Source: Cryphonectria parasitica EP155
Lineage: Eukaryota > Ascomycota > Sordariomycetes > Diaporthales > Cryphonectriaceae
Assembly (NCBI RefSeq): GCF_011745365.1
Contig: NW_024468909.1
Span: forward strand, 744,001 to 808,000
Direction: 5' to 3'
DNA length: 64,000 bases
In this document: positions 22,804-35,171 of the stretch, piece by piece
How the letters are laid out: each line of letters begins with the position of its first letter
Position numbering within the stretch: the first letter of the stretch is position 1
Made by a program: the position numbers and the translations under genes
The notes under the pieces: model-generated
Seen by the model: only the letters and a program-made list of their open reading frames with translations
What the model was told of the DNA's origin: nothing
Databases searched by the model: none

Positions 22804-23838
22804 ATGGCCAACCAGCTTTGCAGACCATGCCGCGACCTCGCGCGGCGGCAGCTTCGCGCCTTGATCGAGCTGAATTACACCCAGCGCACCTCCGTCGCAG
22901 ACATTGCAAGACATTCGAGACGAGCGTTCCACCAGACCACCGCACGTCGAGAAGAGAAGTCGCAGCCAGCGTCTGCGCCTTCCGGGCTCAGTAAGACTCT
23001 CCTCACTATAGCTAGTGCGATTTTGCCGCGGAGAGCAGTGCAGCCGTACGCGATCTACGGTGCGACGGAAACCATGTACAAGGCCTGCTCGAAGCCGGCA
23101 GCGTATACGATTTCAGAGGAGCTTCGAAAGAAGGAAGAGGTCCCTATGACAGAGGACGGCATGGAGATTGGTGTCGGAACTGGCGTGTGGTACGAAGGTA
23201 GGTTAATTTGTCCATCCAAGGCGCTGTTGGGTGCGCTGGGTTCAATAGGTCACTAACGGAAGCTTTTTGTTTCTTTGTGCGCTGCAGAATTTGGCCTCGT
23301 CCCCACCTTCAGCACCTGGTCCCAAGTTACCATGCTACACCTCTACCTCATTGTCGTCCGCCTGCGCTGTCTCGAGAAGAACGCCTGGCAGGCCTGGCAG
23401 ACGCAGCTGGTCAATCATTTCTTCCAGCACGCCGAGGACCTGATGGAGATCAACCACGGCATGAAGAGCAGGATGATCCGGTCGGGCCAGCTCAACTCAC
23501 TCTTCCAAACATGGCGGGGCGTGATACTTGCCTACGACGAGGGGCTGGTTAAGGGCGATGCGGTTATGGCCGCCGCCGTGTGGAGAAATGTGTTTATGAG
23601 TAGGGAGGATGTGGACATGCGGCATGTGGCGGCAATCGTTAGCTGGATGAGGTCGACGCTGAGATCCTTGGATCAGATGCTCGACCCGGCGTTGTTGTAT
23701 CATGGAGGGACCGTGTTCAAGACGCAGCCTACCGCGGAACTGAAGGTGGTGGATCAGATGGCCTCTTTGAATGATGTGAAGCCAGCGTCTGTTGAAAGCG
23801 CTAAGCAGCCAAAAAGCCCGGCCAGTCGCTTCGGGTGA
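22804..23838 (+). CDS. CBP3: Cytochrome bc1 assembly chaperone (ubiquinol-cytochrome c chaperone)
   Basis: Two exons, 22804-23197 and 23288-23838 (314 residues); the 90-nt intron joins WYE to EFGLVPTFSTWSQVTMLHLY. The basic N-terminus (RRAFHQTTARREEK) looks like a mitochondrial presequence. The conserved domain (UQCC1/Cbp3 family) runs from about residue 95 to 280, with WSQVTMLHLYLIVVRLR, NHFFQHAEDLM and FQTWRGVILAYDEGLVKGDAVMAAAVWRN. In yeast, Cbp3 with Cbp6 binds the mitoribosome exit and newly made cytochrome b, needed for bc1 complex assembly. The start at 22804 is the first ATG of the frame. It is convergent with the dihydrofolate reductase gene, 125 bases apart. Confidence 0.9.
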
Positions 23839-23963
23839 AGCATTACGGGCACGATGGCTTGCGTATAGAGGGCAGATAATCAGCATCTGGCCGCTGTGAG
23901 CAATGTAATTATCTGGAACAAGAAGAAGGGAAGAGAAAATGACGAGAAAAATAAAATAAAAAA

Positions 23964-24690
23964 TTAATCTGTCCTCTCCCACATCTGAAATTCGTACTGT
24001 GTGTCGTTTTCAGATTGCACACCCTCTGGCACTGCTTCCCCAGCCCACGCATCCAAGTCCTCCTTTGGCCTCTTTGTCCACCCGGGAGTGCTTTCCCCCT
24101 CATCGCTCAGCTTTAGCGAGAAGTGCGTGTCACATTCGAAATCAGTCATGACCTTCGTCAAAAGTACCCTCCTCGTCTCCCCCAACTCCAAGGCTGAAGT
24201 GTAGATCTGGCCGCCGCCTATGACGAACACCCGTCCCAACGTGCCCGGTGATTTACCATGCAGGTATGATATTGCCTGCTCCAGCGACGAGGCCTTGACC
24301 GGACCTGCCTCGATACTGCTTGGCTCCTCGGGCGGTGTGCTGAAGGATCGGCTGATGACGATATTGAGACGTCCTTTGAGAGGGCGAAACTTTGGCGGGA
24401 TGCTATCCCAGGTTTTGCGTCCCATGATCACTGTATTGACAGTTGTGGGTTCGACCTGACCAATGTCAGCCACAGGACGACCTACTTTTCAGCATACTTG
24501 AAGACCTGTCTGAGATGATACTTACTGCGGGCGGAAGCCTCTTCGTGATTCTTGCAAAGTAGGCCATCTCCTTTTTCAGACCCGTCCAGGGAAGAGTCCC
24601 TCGCAGGCCAATGCCCATGTCACGGGTGGCTGCAAGTACGAGGGTGAGCTCTAATGGCCTCATTGTAGACGGAGAGGTTTCACTGCCCAT
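23964..24690 (-). CDS. DFR1: Dihydrofolate reductase
   Basis: Two exons on the minus strand, 24690-24526 and 24455-23964 (218 residues). The 70-nt intron joins ITKRLPPA to VEPTTVNTVIMGRKTWDSIP. The enzyme reduces dihydrofolate to tetrahydrofolate with NADPH for thymidylate and purine synthesis. Landmarks are LVLAATRDMGIGLRGTLPW (Met20-type loop and the conserved Trp), GLKKEMAYF (with the active-site acidic residue), VIMGRKTWDSIP (cofactor site) and FVIGGGQIYTSAL. The length fits fungal enzymes. An alternative start at codon 10 (24663, MRPLELTLVLAA) is closer to the fold. It faces RPL41 head to head across about 680 bases. Confidence 0.93.
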
Positions 24691-25370
24691 GATATTGAAA
24701 ACAAATTATCGCCGGTTCCAAAAGACAAACCAGATTCATTATACAGACTAGAATAGATCATCGCACCTGCCTTTCGTCTTAAATTTCCAATCGTTAGACG
24801 GCCGCCCTAAACCAGGAGGTGAGCCTGTCGTACACAGCATCCCCTTTGCGTCCAGAGCACCTCAATAAATGACGTTTGATTGCAAAATAGAACTACAGAG
24901 GTGGAACCGAATACTTTCTCAACTTTAGATCAAGCTTTCAGGAGAAATTTACTTGAAATGGGCTCGTCTTCTATCCTCCTTTGCAGCACAAGGGGCTACA
25001 AGGACCCTAACCCTGGAGGGACAAGAGCACGTGACCATTCTGGCTTACCTAACTAGCGTTTGTTCCCCACCAAACCTTGGAACGTTACAAAAACCAGCCG
25101 CTGAGCAGCTCCCGCATTCGTCTTTCTTCCTAACACCACCAACGACTTCTCTCACCGCAGAACAATGTAAGCTCCTCTCCCCCATCCTGTGTACCAATAT
25201 CATCAGCAGCTGCAGCTGCATCCTCGCAATGGCCAATTGATCATTTCCATTCAATTGATCTGTCCATCCGCGACCGCGCTGCTCTGCTGCTGATGCGAAC
25301 TACGTCACACGTCGCTCGGAGCTTGAACATACGCAGCTAACCCCACCACCAACAGTACCAATCGTTCACG
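24691..25370. promoter_or_regulatory. Shared divergent promoter region of DHFR and RPL41, with an RPL41 5' UTR intron
   Basis: The plus-strand motif ACCCTAA (25004-25010, in ACCCTAACCCT) resembles a Tbf1/telomere-repeat site. CACGTGAC (25028-25035) is a Cbf1-type E-box. Tbf1 and Cbf1 are known regulators of ribosomal protein genes in yeasts outside the Saccharomyces lineage, so the pair is apt for RPL41. A probable 5' UTR intron runs from GTAAGC at 25167 to AACAG at 25355, with the RPL41 start 15 bases after it. The sites are seen; binding and splicing are inferred. Confidence 0.5.
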
Positions 25371-25515
25371 ATGAGAGCCAAGTGGAGGAAGAAGCGCGTT
25401 CGCCGCCTCAAGCGCAAGAGAAGAAAGATGAGAGCGAGAAGGTTCGTCTCTCCAAGCTTTTCTGCGTCCTCACCCATTCCTGAATAAGTACACTGACTTC
25501 ATCTACAGCAAGTAA
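25371..25515 (+). CDS. RPL41: 60S ribosomal protein L41 (25 residues)
   Basis: Two coding exons, 25371-25441 and 25509-25515, around a 67-nt intron (GTTCGT...CAG). The product begins MRAKWRKKRVRRLKRKRR and ends ...MRARSK, 25 residues, of which more than half are Arg or Lys. It matches the near-invariant eukaryotic eL41, which sits as a single helix at the ribosomal intersubunit bridge. The last coding exon holds one base of the Ser codon, one Lys codon and TAA. The donor GTTCGT is non-consensus but the only one giving the conserved C-terminus. The gene is too short for usual ORF finding. Confidence 0.93.
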
Positions 25516-26615
25516 ACACCTCGCACCAAGCGACCTCACGGTAGCTCGAGCCTTAAACAACAGAGCCATCATGACAACCATCAAGTAATGATACACACCA
25601 TGTCATTGTCACCGGCCTGAAGCAATCACTCGCGTTAAGCACCATCGTCATCTCTGGTCTACCATCTGCCTGTGTTGGGGAGGATCGGATCTCCTGAGAT
25701 TCCTGGACCCAAGTTTTGGGGTGGATTGGAGCTGGGCGGGTTCATGACGACGCATGAAGGCTGGCAATTGTGACGGCTTCTTTGTAGAGAACTACCTATT
25801 ACATTTAACCCGGAGGTCGATACGGGCACACGTGTTTGCATGACACGCCACTACTGGAGCCAACTGCGATGCTATGAAGGACACTCACGAAAACTTGAAG
25901 GGGGTCTTGAGACAAGTACAAAGCAAAGAAAAAGCAGTTCGCTTCCATCCATTCCACATCTGTGCGTGACCTCGCGTGACCTGTCTCTGGACCACAGCAA
26001 ATCCATGTCAATTGTCAGTGTTGCTACTTCACATTGTGGTTCCACGTCGTACGGACTTCAAACCCACACTTGACGAGTGAGAAATAGACAAAACGATGTT
26101 TGGTATATGAATTTTCTCCACATCTTGGGCATTTGTTGCCAGATCACTGTACACCTGCCTACACGAGCGTAAAAAGGCTACCGGGCTTGTAGAAGAGATC
26201 TGAGCTGCAGAGAATCGCAGGGAAAAAATTTCCTTCCTCGGCTTCAAAGTGCTATACTACCCAGTCTGGTAGCGTTGAGCGGCCAGACATGGTTCTCCGT
26301 TGCCATCGTGAGCTGAAGAATACTTCTCTGTCAGCTATTGTCTAATCCAATGACTTTTAAGGCATTTCGAGATTTCAAGCTGTGCGACAGCTTCTTCCGT
26401 ATGATGTCGTGAAAGTGGGGCTGCCTGCGGGTGTTGAGACTGGCAAGCGGTGTGGTCGGCAAAAACAAAAAGTTCAGAGGCCCCTGCCGGTTTGGCCTGC
26501 GCCTGGCCCGCCAACTTCCTGAAATTTTTGGCACAGCAGCCCTGTGCAGCGATTTGTCCGCAACGACAGCTCTCCATCTTTGGGTGATTGATTGCAATTC
26601 TCGATCGGTTCAAAG
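25516..26615. other. Intergenic spacer between RPL41 and RPA49
   Basis: Contains the RPL41 3' UTR and RPA49 promoter. Short ORFs on both strands show no family features. Nothing else is seen. Confidence 0.5.
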
Positions 26616-28062
26616 ATGGCGGGCGTGAGTAGCAAGAAGAGAAAACACAACGACGACCACGGGTCCGAAAAGAAGAAGTCGAAGAAAAATAAAGTTGCAA
26701 CAGACTCAACCGCATCTCTCCAGGGTCGGTCGATCAAAGTCTCCTCCGTTGTGCAACCACGAATCTCTCCGCCAGTAGTCGGTATGTGTTTCATTCGACC
26801 CCAGACGTTGACATGGCTCTGACACTCCATCTTCTCCTTTTCTAGCTACCGCGCCTGGCATTTCGGTGTCCCAAGATGCCGTCTTCAACTCATATTCACG
26901 ACGACCTGCAAAACGCCCTCGGTACCGTTCTGATGACCTCCTCCTGCACTCCGCGAGCCACAGGACACTGGACTACACGGCACGAGAGGACAAGCCGAAA
27001 GATGGCCAACCGCTTCTCAAACACTACATAGGGCTCCTCGATCCAACCACAGGCCAACTACAGCTCGCAGAAGCCAAGAAGATGATCGTGAGGGGCGCTG
27101 TACGGGCACAACAGGCCTCCGAGGAGGAGATGCAGCCACAACTGTCATCTCAGGTACACATCACCCAAATCACTTGTACTCCAAACACCCAGCTAATGTC
27201 TTTTCAGTCTATGTACGATCAACGCACCGAACTCGGCCAAGCTTTCGGCACCAAGAAAGCGAAGAAAGCGCTCGCCGCCGTGGTCGAGAATGCCATCAAC
27301 CCGCATAAGTCGAAGATTAGCGACGGCGCGCAAATACTTGACGCATCCGAGAAGGCCCTCATGGCTTCTATGAAGGATGTGGCCATGAGCGTGCCGACAC
27401 ACGAGGACCTGCAGAGCGCTATCGATGCCGGCAAGCCGGTGCCCAGGGGCAACCTCGAAGCCGACGAGATACAAGACGTGTACAAACCAGAGGAGCTCAT
27501 CGGCAGGGACGTACTGGAGCTGATCCAGGTCAACGACTGGATGCAGGCTGTCAAGAAGAACGAGGATGTCAAGCTGCGGTCGCGGTTTGTGGCAAACCGG
27601 CTGAGGCGGATCGGGTCGGGGGAGAATGCGGTGGCCCGACTGCGGTTGTTAAGGTACACTTATTTCTTGCTAGTGGTGTTGATGACCTCTCGCAAGGGTA
27701 GGGACAAGGGCGCCAGGGAGATCCTTAAGAAGGATAAGCTTCAAGAAGAATTGGCGCCTGCGCAGCCGCCCGTGATCGAGAGCATCCGCCGTAAGTTCAC
27801 AGAGGGGGGTGTTATGCGTAAGCCGCATGTGGATCTGCTCACGACACACCTGTGCGCATTCGCGTGCATACTTGATAACTACGACACGAACACCTGGGAT
27901 CTGAAGGAGGATCTCAAGCTGGAGCAGAAGGAAATGAACCAATTCTTCATGGAGATTGGTGCGAGGATCAACAAGAGGAAGGTCGAGGAGGGCAGGACGG
28001 ATTGCTTTGGTGTGCTGAAGTTGCCGCTCGTGTTCCCGAAGATGAGGCGGGGAAGACGGTGA
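26616..28062 (+). CDS. RPA49: RNA polymerase I subunit A49
   Basis: Three exons: 26616-26781, 26846-27153 and 27208-28062 (442 residues). Introns are 64 and 54 nt. After a Lys-rich start (KKRKHNDDHGSEKKKSKKNK) lies the dimerisation half that pairs with A34 (FNSYSRRPAKRPRYRSDDLLL..DYTARED, HYIGLLDPTTGQLQL). A linker with the conserved SMYDQRTELGQAFGTKKAKKAL follows, then the C-terminal tandem winged-helix domain (RFVANRLRRIG, RLRLLRYTYFLLVVLMTSRKG, IRRKFTEGGVMRKPHVDLLTTHLCAF written here in part). A49 stimulates Pol I initiation and elongation on rDNA. The 54-nt intron is a multiple of three without stops, so retention would insert 18 residues; GTACAC, GCTAATG and TTTTCAG mark it as an intron. 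Confidence 0.9.
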
Positions 28063-30069
28063 GAATGACGATGAGAAGGTATATGAACATGCCATCATCA
28101 AAATTATAGACCAACGCTGTACAAGGGCTGTCTTGGGGGTGGGGCTGAACATTGCATTAGGAGGCCGAGACCCATGCATGGACCTCGCTCGAAACTCACC
28201 ACCACGGGAAACCATCCGTCAACCGGCTCACCGATGTTTAACCCACCCGATTAAACCACTAGCTACAGCACAGCGCAACATAAAATCCAATCACTATTTG
28301 TTCACAAGGTAGCACATTCAGTGCATGCCAATCTATAATTTCTCTTACATACCCTCGTCCATATTCGCCTGATTTGCGTCTATGTTGAGCAGTTAGTATA
28401 GAGAACAGGCAGAACTACAGGTCACACTTTTCTCACTTTTCTCTAAGATTCCGGGGTCCTCTGGCCTCTTACGGGTGGCAAGGTTAGAGCCCAAAAAATA
28501 TTAAAGCAGCATCAGTCGACATCAACTCGGATCCAACCCAGCCAAGTCACTCAGCATCATTCTTGTATAGAACCGGTCGACCCACATAGAAGCGGTTCGC
28601 TTGGGAGTTTCCAACTACAATTTTAGCACGTCCGTGGTGGTAGAGCAGTGCGTCCAGTGGAAGGGTTTGCAAGATTTGACTTGGTCAAATCTCAGCAAAA
28701 ACTGCCCCTCTAGCTGGCAGCCAGCACAGCACAGCCAAGCTCATCCCCCCCCCCCCCTCCTCTTCCCCCTCTCTTTCTTCTCCTCCCTCCCTCGTTCAAC
28801 CTCGACCCGTCCCTTTGCATCCTGCAGCAGGGGAGATGCTATCGGGTCCTGCCGATCTGCCTTGAAGCCCCAGTTGCCCCGAACCCCCTCGTCAATAAGC
28901 CCACGTTAGCAAACGCCATGTCAGTCCGTTGAGCCTCATCCTACCCGCCCGCCATGTGGAGTAAATAAGTCTCCCGACCACGCGGTACCCTAGACATCTG
29001 CGAAGACAATGACGACACGCGAAAATAGATTTCCCATTTGAGTAAACTGTTTTTCTGTCGATGACCATGGTGAGCAACCTTCATATTATTGTAAATTCTT
29101 CGTAGCCCTGAGGCAAGACTTTCTTTCTAGAACCGAGAGCTAGAGTATATCAATTGCGCTTTTTAGGAATTCACATCTGGTAACATTTCTCTCTCTCCTG
29201 ACTTGCTCTGGGTGTTCAATAAAGGTTCACAATCTTTTTCGAGTTGAAGCGGCTTTGAGGGTTTTTGCCATTGTCCTGAGGTTGTCAGGGGGAGAGCATC
29301 CGTGCTGACCCGCTTATGCGGGGTGCGATTGGCCAGAGATTGGGGGAGACCCACAGTTCTTCCCAGGAAACGCGTCTAGTGACTGCCATTTTCCTGCCAT
29401 CAGCCATTCACCCTGTCTGTCTGAGGCAGCGCTTTTGCTGAACAAGACAAAATCACTGCCCATCAACTGTGACGATCGAGTTCATCAAGCAGTCTGCATT
29501 GCCTGCATTGTTCATCACACATACAGCATGTACTCCACTCTGGCATGTCAGTTCGAACCCTCTCGCTCCTGATCTCCACACAACAGTGACCACAGCCACT
29601 CTGCTGCTGCATCATCCCCGGATCGCATCTTCCTTCACAAGCAAGCACTGCCTATCTGGTGTCAGCTCCCCTACACACCAGCCAACCCTCTCTGACCCTC
29701 TGCTGCGTTATACAATGTAAGTCTTTATCAGCTTTCAAGAAGTCCACAGCACTGTGTCACACCCGTCTGCCCTCTATACAAGGTCCATGGCCAGTCATAA
29801 AGCAAAGACTTCCGGAAAGCCTCCCCTCCAGCTCAAAGTGAAATTACAACTAAGCCAACCAGTTGACGCCTTATCAGCACAGCCCACTGACCTGCATCAT
29901 CATTGCGCATTCATTCAGATCAACCTTGCTACAGACTCAAGCAAGGCCATCTCTTGTTATCGATTCTGCCACCCATGCTTGATTAATTTTTGAGCAAACA
30001 TCCAATCCAACAGCTGCCTGTATCCTCCCAGCCCCCACGAAGCAAGCGATTCTTTGTCTTATCACCACA
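28063..30069. other. 2-kb region between RPA49 and YTA7
   Basis: No recognisable gene. A C-run lies at about 28746-28757, and a strong small hairpin at 28672-28692 (arms AGATTTGAC and GTCAAATCT, loop TTG). ACAATGTAAGTC at about 29713-29724 looks like a splice donor and may start a 5' UTR intron of YTA7. The region probably contains a long leader. Confidence 0.45.
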
Positions 30070-33000
30070 ATGGCGCCGAATAAGCGAAAGAGGGATATCC
30101 TCGATGGCTTCGACCCCAATCAGTCCGATCCTGACGACGAGAATTTCGATCCCAGCGAAGATCGACCACGCCGTTCCAAGAAGACGCCCCGGGTTTCCTA
30201 TGCCAGGGGCGGTCGCCCCAGTCGGCGCGCAAACAAATATCGTGGTTCGGATATCGACGATGATGAAGATGATGTTCTCTCGGATAGTATGGACGAGGGG
30301 TCCTTCGTCGATGATGACGAAGACGAGGAAGAAGCACCCGTCAATGCCGCCGGTCGCCGAGCCAGAAAGGCTGCTGTGAAGGCCGTCAATTACGTCGAGG
30401 CAAGCGACGAGGATGAGATCGTGGACGAATCAGATGACGATGATGAACCGAAACCCCAGAAGCACTCAAAGATTGTGATTTTGAAGACGGGCCACAAGGG
30501 TGGGGCGTCGTCTTCCGAACCAGTGCCCGGATCATCTGTCGGTACCCGGCGCACCAGGGCCAGGACGGAAGAGGCGGATGAAGAAGAATTCGTGGAGCTG
30601 ACAACATCTGGCAAGCATCAGCAACCCGCCCGAGCTGCATCGAGGAGCAAGAGCCCCGAGACCTTGACCCGTCAAACACGGAACTCCAGGGCATCAAAGG
30701 CTCTCAAGGAGCCAGCCACTGCGACGATTGAGGAGGCATCTCATGAGACCTCATTCCAACCCGAAGAAGAGCATAACGAAGATGCTGATGCGCATGCTGA
30801 CGAAGAAGTGGTTGAGGACTCCGAGGGCGCTGCTCAGCAAGAAAAGGGCGTGGGAGAGCAAGCGCCGGTGGAAGACGACGTCCCCATGGAGGATCCCAAC
30901 GACCTTGCATTGCAGAAGCAGGATCCCGACGAGGACGAGGACGATAAACCCATTGTAGGACGTCGCATGACCCGCTCACTCCGCCAAAGTGTTTCTGGCC
31001 CTGCCGCTGAAGAAGGCGGTGACGACGAGTCAGTAACTTCGCGCCCTCGACGTACAGGCCGACTCATCCGTAAGGGTAGTGATCGCATGAACAAGGGCGG
31101 TGACGACGAAGTTAGCGATTTCAATCCCAACGACTCTGGCGAAGGCGAAGGTTCCGAGGGCGGAAACATGGATGAAGACGACGGCGATTCAAGCGAGCGA
31201 CCTGCTCGTGGGCGCAGAACCACAGCGCGTGCTAAAAACCGGCGCCATGAAGATGATTCTGGCGACGAGTTGGTGTTCGACCCGGATGAAATGGCCGAGG
31301 AGGCCGAAGACCTCAAGCGCAGCTCGCGGTCGCGGTCACGCCGAACCAGGCAACGTCGCCGTCAGTCCACGCCAATCGCATACGAGGAGCGATCAACCCG
31401 AAGACGTCCGGTCGTCGACTACAGGATTAGAATTCCTGCAGAACAGATCGAACAGGAGGATGACGAGGATATACCACCACCTGCCTCACAGCGCAAGCGC
31501 AATGGCGGCGGCCCCGCCAAGTGGCAGCGCACACTGAACTCAACGTTTGGCCCATTCGGCGGGGCTGGCGGGGCAGGGTCCTTGCTAGAAGGCCCATGGG
31601 GCACCGGCGCTGCCGCAGCTATCGGTGGTGCGGATTCAGACAGCAGTGACGACGAGCTGGGTGCAAGGACGGGCACTGTCGGCGGCGCGATTGGCATGAC
31701 GCCGACTGCTGCTAACGGTCCTGGGCTGCTGGGAGGTGGTGGGGATCTCGAGAAGCTTGGTCTTGGTGCATCGCCAAACGTTGGCAAGATCAAGGACCGA
31801 AAAGCTCTTGCAGATGCAGACCCGCTCGGTGTTGATATGAATGTGGATTTTAGCAAGGTTGGCGGCCTGGCAAACCACATCAACCAGCTGAAGGAGATGG
31901 TACAGCTCCCTCTGCTCTACCCTGAGCTCTTCCTCAGGTTTAAGCTCACGCCCCCGAGGGGTGTCCTCTTCCATGGTCCTCCAGGCACCGGTAAAACTCT
32001 CCTCGCGCGGGCCTTGGCGAACTCGATTGGTAGCGGGGGTCGCAAGATCACCTTCTACATGCGCAAGGGTGCCGATGCCCTCAGCAAGTGGGTGGGTGAA
32101 GCTGAGAAACAGCTACGACTGCTGTTCGAGGAGGCCCGCAAAACTCAACCCAGCATTATCTTCTTTGACGAGATAGACGGTTTGGCACCTGTTCGTTCTA
32201 GCAAACAAGAGCAGATCCACGCGTCGATCGTGTCGACACTGCTTGCATTGATGGATGGTATGGATGGGCGCGGTCAGGTTATCGTCATCGGCGCTACCAA
32301 CCGGCCGGACAATATTGATCCGGCCTTGCGGCGACCTGGACGATTCGATCGCGAATTCTACTTTCCACTTCCCGACGTCGACGGGCGGAAGGCCATTCTT
32401 GACATCCACACCAAGGACTGGGGCTTGTCAGAGGCATTCAAGAAAGGCCTGGCTGAGAACACCAAGGGCTACGGTGGTGCCGACCTACGCGCACTCTGCA
32501 CCGAAGCTGCGCTCAACGCCATACAAAGGACATACCCTCAGATCTACTCGTCTGAGCAGAAGCTCATTGTGGACCCGGCCAAGATCAGCATCCACGCGAC
32601 CGACTTTATGATCTCGATCAAGAAGATGGTGCCCTCATCCGAGCGGTCTGCATCATCAGGAGCGACGCCCCTGCCGAAGAGTGTCGCGCCTCTCCTCCGA
32701 GACCAATTCGCTGCTATCCAGGAGCTCCTGAAGAATATTCTCCCCCTCAAGCCAAAAATCACTGCGTTGGAGGAAGCTATGTACGAGCCCTATGAAGACT
32801 CTGACCATGGCTTTGGACGAGAGAGCATGCAGCAGGATTTCGATAAATCCCGTGTCTTCAGACCCCGCCTGCTGATCTCTGGTGTACCTGGCATGGGGCA
32901 AGCTTATATCGCAGCTGCCGTGCTGCACTACTTTGAACGGGTCCATGTGCAGAATTTTGACCTGGCGAGCATCCTTGGGGACGGTCGGGTAAGTCAAATC

Positions 33001-35171
33001 TTGCAGTCCTTCTCATGGTGCGTTTACTGATCCGTTTGTCTGCAGCCTGCCGAGCAAGTCATTGTCAGCATGTTTACTGAGGTGAAGCGTCACAAGCCAA
33101 GTGTCATCTACATCCCCAATGTCGATGACTGGTGTGCCACTCTAGGAGCTGCAGCTATCACCGCGCTTGTTACCATGCTGAGAACCATCCCGCCCACTGA
33201 TCCGGTTCTGCTGTTGGGAACTTCGGAACGCGAAGCGGGCCAGCTCGACAGAAACATTCTGAGGGATTTGTTCGGGTACTCGAAGAAGAACCGGACAGAG
33301 ATCGCTCGTCCTAATGCCGTACGTTGACCCCCCCCCCCCCCCCAGCGCCTCTACTCAGATGTGAACTAGTACTTACAGCCAATTCGCAGAACAAACGCAA
33401 CGAGTACTTCCGGAACGTCGTAGCTCATATCAAAAAATCACCGACTGACTTCCCGGACCCTCACACGAGAAAGAAGAGAGTGCTCGAGGATCTGCCTGTC
33501 GCTCCGCCGCCGCCTCCTAAGCCAAAATCCAAGGAGGAGGTCAAGCAAGAATTGAAGAGGGATAGAACGATGCTGAACCAGCTGAAGCTCAGGCTCCAGC
33601 CCGTGATGGATCAGATAAAGAAGCGTTACAGAGCATTCCACAAACCTATCATACCACATGACAGGCTTGATTTTCTCTTCGAAGAGGCCGACCCCAATTA
33701 CGTGAGCGCCGACGTCGTGCAGGCACGCCCGTTTGTCATCTCAAGGGACAAAGAGGGCAACCAGGTGATCATGGAGGTTGCAACCGGCAAGTACTATTAC
33801 AACCTCGATACAACTGTCATCGAGGAGCGGATATCCAATGGTTTCTATGCCCGACCCAAAGATTTCTACAGAGACATCAAGACCTTGGTGCACGATATCA
33901 GGAATACTGGTGATCGCGACAGGATCATCAAGGCCAACGAGATGGAAAGCAATGTAGACGTCGACATGAACGACATTGAGATGACGACCGGTACGGCGCA
34001 ATGGGAGGCCTTGTATCAGCGACAGGTGCAGCGCCATGCCCAGGAGAATGAGAAGGCGAAGAACAGAGCTGCCATGGAGGCTGCCGTTGGTATGGTACAA
34101 ACGGATGTTGTTATGAATGGCACCGAAGATGAATCGCAGCAAGGCCCGGTCACGATAGGCGTGCCCGTGCCTCCTGAGGCGGGGACAACCATGGCACGCT
34201 TCCGGGTAATGAGCCCATTGGGCAACGAGCACGCCCCTGAGCCTCCTCTCACCAATGGTGACTCGGTGCCTTCTCGACAGGTGCAGAGCGGAAGTGATGA
34301 GCCTACACAACCACACTCCCAAATGGGACCGCCGCAGCTGCCTAGATCCGGGACCTCTCAATCCCAGACAACGTCTGCGCAAGCAACCGCTGGGACAACC
34401 CAGCAGGGCACGCAACACATTTCCCAAGTCTCAGCACTCACATCACTTCCACCAGGTGTGTCGCCTTCTGCAGTCCTGAATGAGGCTTCGACGACCAATG
34501 ACCCGAGTACGACTCATCGATCATCTGACAATTGGAGCACGAACGCGACCAACGGATACCACCCAGGTCTGGAGATTGCCTCGCAGCTGCAAGATACACA
34601 GTCACCGCCTTCGCAAAGGTCCCGTGACCCCAGCCAGCACACGGCTTCTAGCCACTCGTCATGGGTTCACTCTCAGGCGGCTGCCCTAGCTCGTGGCGGG
34701 CTGGGCAACACCGGTTACGGGGCAGACAACTTAACGAGCCCTACATCGTCTCAGGCGGATAATGATCAGCGTGCCTCTAGGATGGGTGTGATAAGCCTGC
34801 TTAACGACCCTGGCGTCAATGCTGAACACTCGTCCATACGCAACTCTGGTGGTACAGCTACGACATCGTCATCTCAAGTGCCTGTGATACATCAGGGAGA
34901 GATCGAGAACTTCCTGGAGGAGCTCACAGATCGGACGTCCGGCTGCACAATCGAGCAGCTAGAACAGATCAACCGGGAGATGATGGATCACATATGGGCC
35001 TCTAAACACGAGTGGAACCGTATGAAAGTCCTCAACCAGCTGATGCAGGTCTTCAACGAAACCATTGCGGACATCGAGGACATACAGGGTTTTGGTCCGT
35101 CTAGTCAGGACGAAAACGATGAACGTGCGAGATTATACGGCAGTGGTTTTGACGAATCCGCAATGACATAG
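30070..35171 (+). CDS. YTA7: AAA ATPase with bromodomain, nucleosome/histone chaperone (ATAD2 family)
   Basis: Three exons: 30070-32988, 33046-33318 and 33390-35171 (1657 residues); introns are 57 and 71 nt. The first 480 residues are acidic, with Asp/Glu blocks and basic patches as in histone-binding proteins. AAA1 is complete: Walker A GPPGTGKTLLARALA (about 634-648), Walker B SIIFFDEIDGLAP (about 695-707) and arginine finger region GRFDREFYF. AAA2 has a degenerate Walker A (GVPGMGQAYI, Lys lost), as known for Yta7/ATAD2, so only AAA1 should hydrolyse ATP. The divergent bromodomain (about 1100-1250, KKRYRAFHKPI..GKYYYNLDTTVIEERISNGFYARPKDFYRDIKTL shown in part) precedes a Gln/Ser-rich disordered tail and a C-terminal helical region. 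In yeast the hexamer removes H3-H4 and tunes transcription. Intron 2 contains a 17-base C-run. Confidence 0.92.
33328..33344. repeat. 17-base C homopolymer in YTA7 intron 2
   Basis: The run starts 9 bases after the donor GT at 33319 and lies wholly in the 71-nt intron. The longest G/C homopolymer noticed in the window. Confidence 0.85.

Noticed and set aside
28630..28695. tRNA-like box A sequence (GGTGGTAGAGCAGTGC)
   Set aside because: No acceptor pairing and no proper T-arm (GGTTCRANNCC) follow, so a tRNA fold cannot be made.
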